NCBI GenBank assembly: GCA_023807065.1 | Contig: JAJJLU010004714.1 | Coordinates: 1 to 10,051, forward strand | Length of the DNA stretch: 10,051 nucleotides | From: Isotricha intestinalis | Taxonomy: Eukaryota > Ciliophora > Litostomatea > Vestibuliferida > Isotrichidae | Direction of reading: 5' to 3' | Shown: in pieces, positions 7,439 through 10,051 of the stretch | How the letters are laid out: each line of letters begins with the position of its first letter | How positions within the stretch are numbered: the stretch's first letter is position 1 | Notes under the pieces: generated by a model | The model's database searches: none | What the model saw: only the letters and a program-made list of their open reading frames with translations | What the model was told of the DNA's origin: nothing | Position numbers and translations under genes: made by a program

Positions 7439-8524
7439 ATGGATAAAGAAAAACAAAAAGAATTATTTAATGAAATAACATCAAATACTCATTCATATAT
7501 AATAAAACCACAAAAAGAAGGTGGAGGAAATAATTATTATGATGATAAAATAATTCCTTTAATACCAAAAGATGATTCAGAACCAAGTGATGAATTATTA
7601 AATTCAATTATTATGGAAAGAATTCAACCTCCTGAATATGAAACTTTAAAATTAATTGATGAGAAAGTTGTTTTATCTACTATTATTAGTGAATTTAGTG
7701 TTTTTGGGATTATTATTTCTTCTGATGAAAAAACTTATAATATTAATAAAAGTGTTGCTTTTCTTGTAAGGAGTAAAGATAAAAATGAAAATGAAGGTGG
7801 TGTTATGCATGGAAGTGGAATTGTTGATTTACCTTGTTTAATGGATATTACTGTTAATAAAGATGATGGAAATCCTATTAGTTATAATTTTTATATAAAA
7901 ATTTTTGTTTTTTGTTTTGGTGAAATAATAAAAATATTTAAAAATTGAAAAAAATTATTTAATAATGAATTAAACAATAGTGTTTTATTAGAAAAAGAAA
8001 AAAATATTTATATTAATATTATATATACTTATGATACATCTGATAATTCTTTTAAACTAGAAAATCAAAATGAAAATGAATTAAAAGAATTAAATAATGA
8101 ACAAAACAATTATATCAAAACACAAATAAATATAATTAATAATTCATTAAAAAGAATAACTTCAAATATTCCAATTTTTTTTCTTTTATTTAGATTTTTA
8201 ATATATTTATTTTGTATGATTTTATTTTTAATATTTTGTCATATGTCAATTTTATTTTGTTCACTTTGCCTTTTAAATCCTGCAATATTAATTATGATTA
8301 TTGCTTTAATAATAACAAATGGAATCTCAATTGTGAAATTTATATATACTCAATTTAAAGAAAAAATAAAATTAAAAAAATTAAAAATAATTTTAGAATT
8401 TCAAAATAAATTTGAAGCTAAAAATTTAAAAATGGTTTGGAGTTATGGAAGAGATGGAACATGGATTGAAGTGATGGTTGTAAATAAATTAAAAAATATA
8501 ATTGATTCAAATAATAAACTGTAA
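7439..8524 (+). CDS. GSS: Glutathione synthetase C-terminal fragment fused in frame to a two-helix membrane module
   Basis: Residues 1-135 match the C-terminal ATP-grasp part of eukaryotic glutathione synthetase, which joins glycine to gamma-glutamylcysteine. Visible landmarks are KPQKEGGGNN (23-32, the Gly-rich loop over ATP), IIMERIQPPEYE (57-68), ISEFSVFG (83-90), and FLVRSK followed by EGGV (109-122), including the Arg/Lys that bind substrate and phosphate. Homology seems to extend about 12 codons upstream of ATG 7439 (FFTKIYYLRD) without a start codon. The roughly 330-370 residue N-terminal part of a normal enzyme (about 450-500 residues) is absent, so this is not a complete synthetase. 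After residue 135 the family ends, but the frame goes on. It crosses a TGA at 7946-7948 (residue 170) into a Lys/Asn-rich stretch, two membrane helices (about 246-278 and 280-302) and a tail containing WSYGRDGTWIEVMVVN. It stops at TAA 8522-8524. The fragment looks like a relic or rearrangement product; the membrane module may be a separate gene. Catalytic function is unlikely. Confidence 0.75.
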
Positions 8525-8532
8525 TTAAATAA

Positions 8533-9953
8533 TTAATCATTTTGAGTACTCATTTCTTGATTAATGTTTTCCATAGATTCAATTTTTGTAATACTTTCAT
8601 CTAATTTTTTATTTTTTTTTATACAAAATATTACTATCAATATAACAATAATTAAAACAACAACTGCAATTATTATTATTAAATACTTTAATGTATTACC
8701 ATTAAATTGATTACTATTATTATTATCCTTAGGACTTTCATCATTATTAGTAATTAATATTTTAAATTTTGTACCATTTTTAATTTCAATATTAGGAACA
8801 ATTAGTAAAAATTCAATATTCTCATTACCATTTCTTGTTAAAGTAAAATAAAATATTTTATTATTATCCTTTGTTTGATTTTTAGAATTTTCACAATTTT
8901 TAAAAGTTGATCCTGTGTTTTTATATTTATAATACAATTTAATTTCTTTTATTTCACTAGGTAATATAATTTGTAAATAAAAAGTATTAGGTATATTTTC
9001 AAAATTTGGCTCTAATGTAAAAAGATTTTCTTTATATAAATCTGTATCACTTAAATTCCTTGTAAAAACATCTTTATTTTCATTTATTTCTATCTTTTCA
9101 ATCAGAGAAATTTCAAGATTTTTGTTAGTTGCATTATCAAAAATAATAAACATATCTCCATATTCATTTTTTTTATTAAATTGAGCGATACATTGTGTGT
9201 TTTCATTTTCTATTGAAATTAAATATTTGCAATTTAGAATTTTTAAATTATCTTTAGTATCAGGAAATTCATAAAATAAATTAATATTTTCTTTTTTAAT
9301 ATTATCACTATAATATATTGTTTGATTATTTTTCATATCAAATGTATCTGTATCAAAACAAAATTTATAATAATAAGTTTCTGACTTTATTTCTGTATTA
9401 TCACCTAAAAAGACAAGAGAATCATTTAAATTTATAGTATGTTTTTGTTCTACTACTTTAATTATTGTAAAATTACTTGCATCAAATTTTGATGATCTTA
9501 CTCTCAAATATGTTAAATTGGAATTTTTATTTAATAAATTTACAAAATCACTTTTTTTATTAATTTTATAATAATATCTATAATATGTTCATTTTTTAAT
9601 ATTGTATGATTTATTTTTGATTTTATAATATTTTGTAATTTATTAATCCAAATATTTTCATTTGTTATATTTATTGTTGATAATACATAATCACATGTAA
9701 TTAAGTAATTTTGATGAATTTCAGTAATTAAATTTTTTAAATTAGATAAAGTTGTTTGAGTTACTTTTACATCTTTTATAACTTCATATAAAATTATTAT
9801 TGAAAGTAATTCTAAAATTGAATTTTCATGTGCAATTTGATGAGATTGTGATATTGAATTTGGAAAAAATATTTGGCTTAGATGACTAAGCAAGGCATTA
9901 TCATCACTTCATTGAATGACTCCAATCAAATACTTATTTTCCTTGTTCTTCAT
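8533..9953 (-). CDS. Type I membrane protein with large Asn-rich ectodomain; frameshifted at a T7 run
   Basis: Two minus-strand frames join when one base is added to the T7 run at 9552-9558: ...HIIDIIIKLIKK continues as SDFVNLLNKNSNLTYLRVRSS. The distal frame has no ATG at its apparent start (it opens with TTG at 9507), as expected for an internal piece. The proximal piece likewise opens only at a TTG. It extends upstream through an in-frame TGA at 9911-9909 to ATG 9953 (MKNKENKYLIGVIQ, then W if UGA is Trp, SDDNALL). The N-terminal part is helical and the middle is beta-rich with many N-x-S/T sites and scattered Cys. A single membrane helix near the C-terminus (YLIIIIAVVVLIIVILIVIF) precedes a lysine stop-transfer and a short acidic cytoplasmic tail. 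No signal peptide is visible, so the true start may be outside the window. The layout recalls REJ/PKD-like surface proteins, which is weak. It stops 8 nt from the convergent gene. Confidence 0.6.
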
Positions 9954-10010
9954 TGGGAATCCTACTTTCTGTTTTCACCCTTATTGAGTAATCATTAAAG
10001 CCTTCATTTT
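9885..10010 (-). other. Compositional island of about one-third GC at the 5' end of the last gene
   Basis: About 49 of the 150 bases at 9871-10020 are G or C, roughly double the rest of the window. It also has codons rare elsewhere (AAG, GTC, CTA, AGC, GCC). One minus-strand frame continues the membrane-protein gene (GVIQ, TGA, SDDNALLSHLSQ) but upstream meets TGA 9977-9975 and TAA 9983-9981. A second frame in the same stretch also reads like protein (NEGFNDYSIRVKTESRIPNE, ending at TAA). The last 40 bases of the window return to A/T. Whether this is conserved coding sequence, a foreign insert or a chimeric join cannot be settled here. Confidence 0.45.
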
Positions 10011-10051
10011 ATGGAATAGTTAATTAAGTCTAATTAATTAATAAAAAATCC

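Noticed and set aside
1972..9558. Euplotes-style +1 programmed frameshifting as a general explanation
   Set aside because: Three of the five frame changes need -1 corrections and four sit at A/T runs rather than at stop codons. Euplotes macronuclear DNA is also organised as single-gene nanochromosomes, unlike this multi-gene window. It remains conceivable only at 6859-6871.

Overview
The window comes from a very AT-rich, gene-dense microbial eukaryote. Most of it is roughly 15-18% GC by eye. Codons end almost always in A or T, asparagine-, lysine- and glutamate-rich low-complexity runs are common, and at least one GT-AG intron is visible. There are no bacterial-style ribosome binding sites or operons. 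An EF-hand coiled-coil protein of ciliary type, a Spinster-like transporter, a B-box kinase relic and short spacers fit a ciliate or a related alveolate best, but the sequence alone does not prove this. Several reading frames run straight through TGA, and genes that seem to end in TGA have a TAA within two codons. UGA is therefore probably read as tryptophan, with UAA/UAG as the true stops.

Layout, left to right. (1) 1-525 (+): the 3' end of an unknown protein with one in-frame TGA. (2) 526-670: AT-rich spacer. (3) 671-778 (-): a short coding-like remnant, head to head with (4) 800-1562 (+), a decayed protein kinase with a B-box zinc finger and acidic tail. The second lacks most of the kinase domain and carries nonsense codons and a frameshift. 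(5) 1559-3599 (-): one EF-hand/coiled-coil gene that raw ORF calling splits into three pieces. (6) 3660-4454 (+): a small beta-propeller-like protein with a 102-nt intron, divergent from (5) across 60 nt. (7) 4612-6270 (-): a 12-helix MFS transporter of the Spinster type. (8) 6486-7401 (-): an Asn/Lys-rich unknown protein split by one frameshift. (9) 7439-8524 (+): the C-terminal catalytic part of eukaryotic glutathione synthetase in one frame with an unrelated two-helix membrane module. (10) 8533-9953 (-): a type I membrane protein with a large glycosylation-rich ectodomain, split by a frameshift at a T7 run. (11) about 9885-10010: an island of about one-third GC, unlike the rest.

Five places need a one-base correction to restore a clearly coding frame. 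Four lie at runs of four to eight A/T, and three of the five are single missing bases. Long-read homopolymer error is the simplest explanation, but real mutation or programmed frameshifting cannot be excluded here. Spacing is tight: 8 nt between convergent stops at 8525-8532 and 37 nt between divergent starts near 7400. The genes do not form one recognisable pathway. No tRNA, rRNA, CRISPR array, transposase or viral gene was recognised, and no gene-free stretch exceeds about 160 nt.
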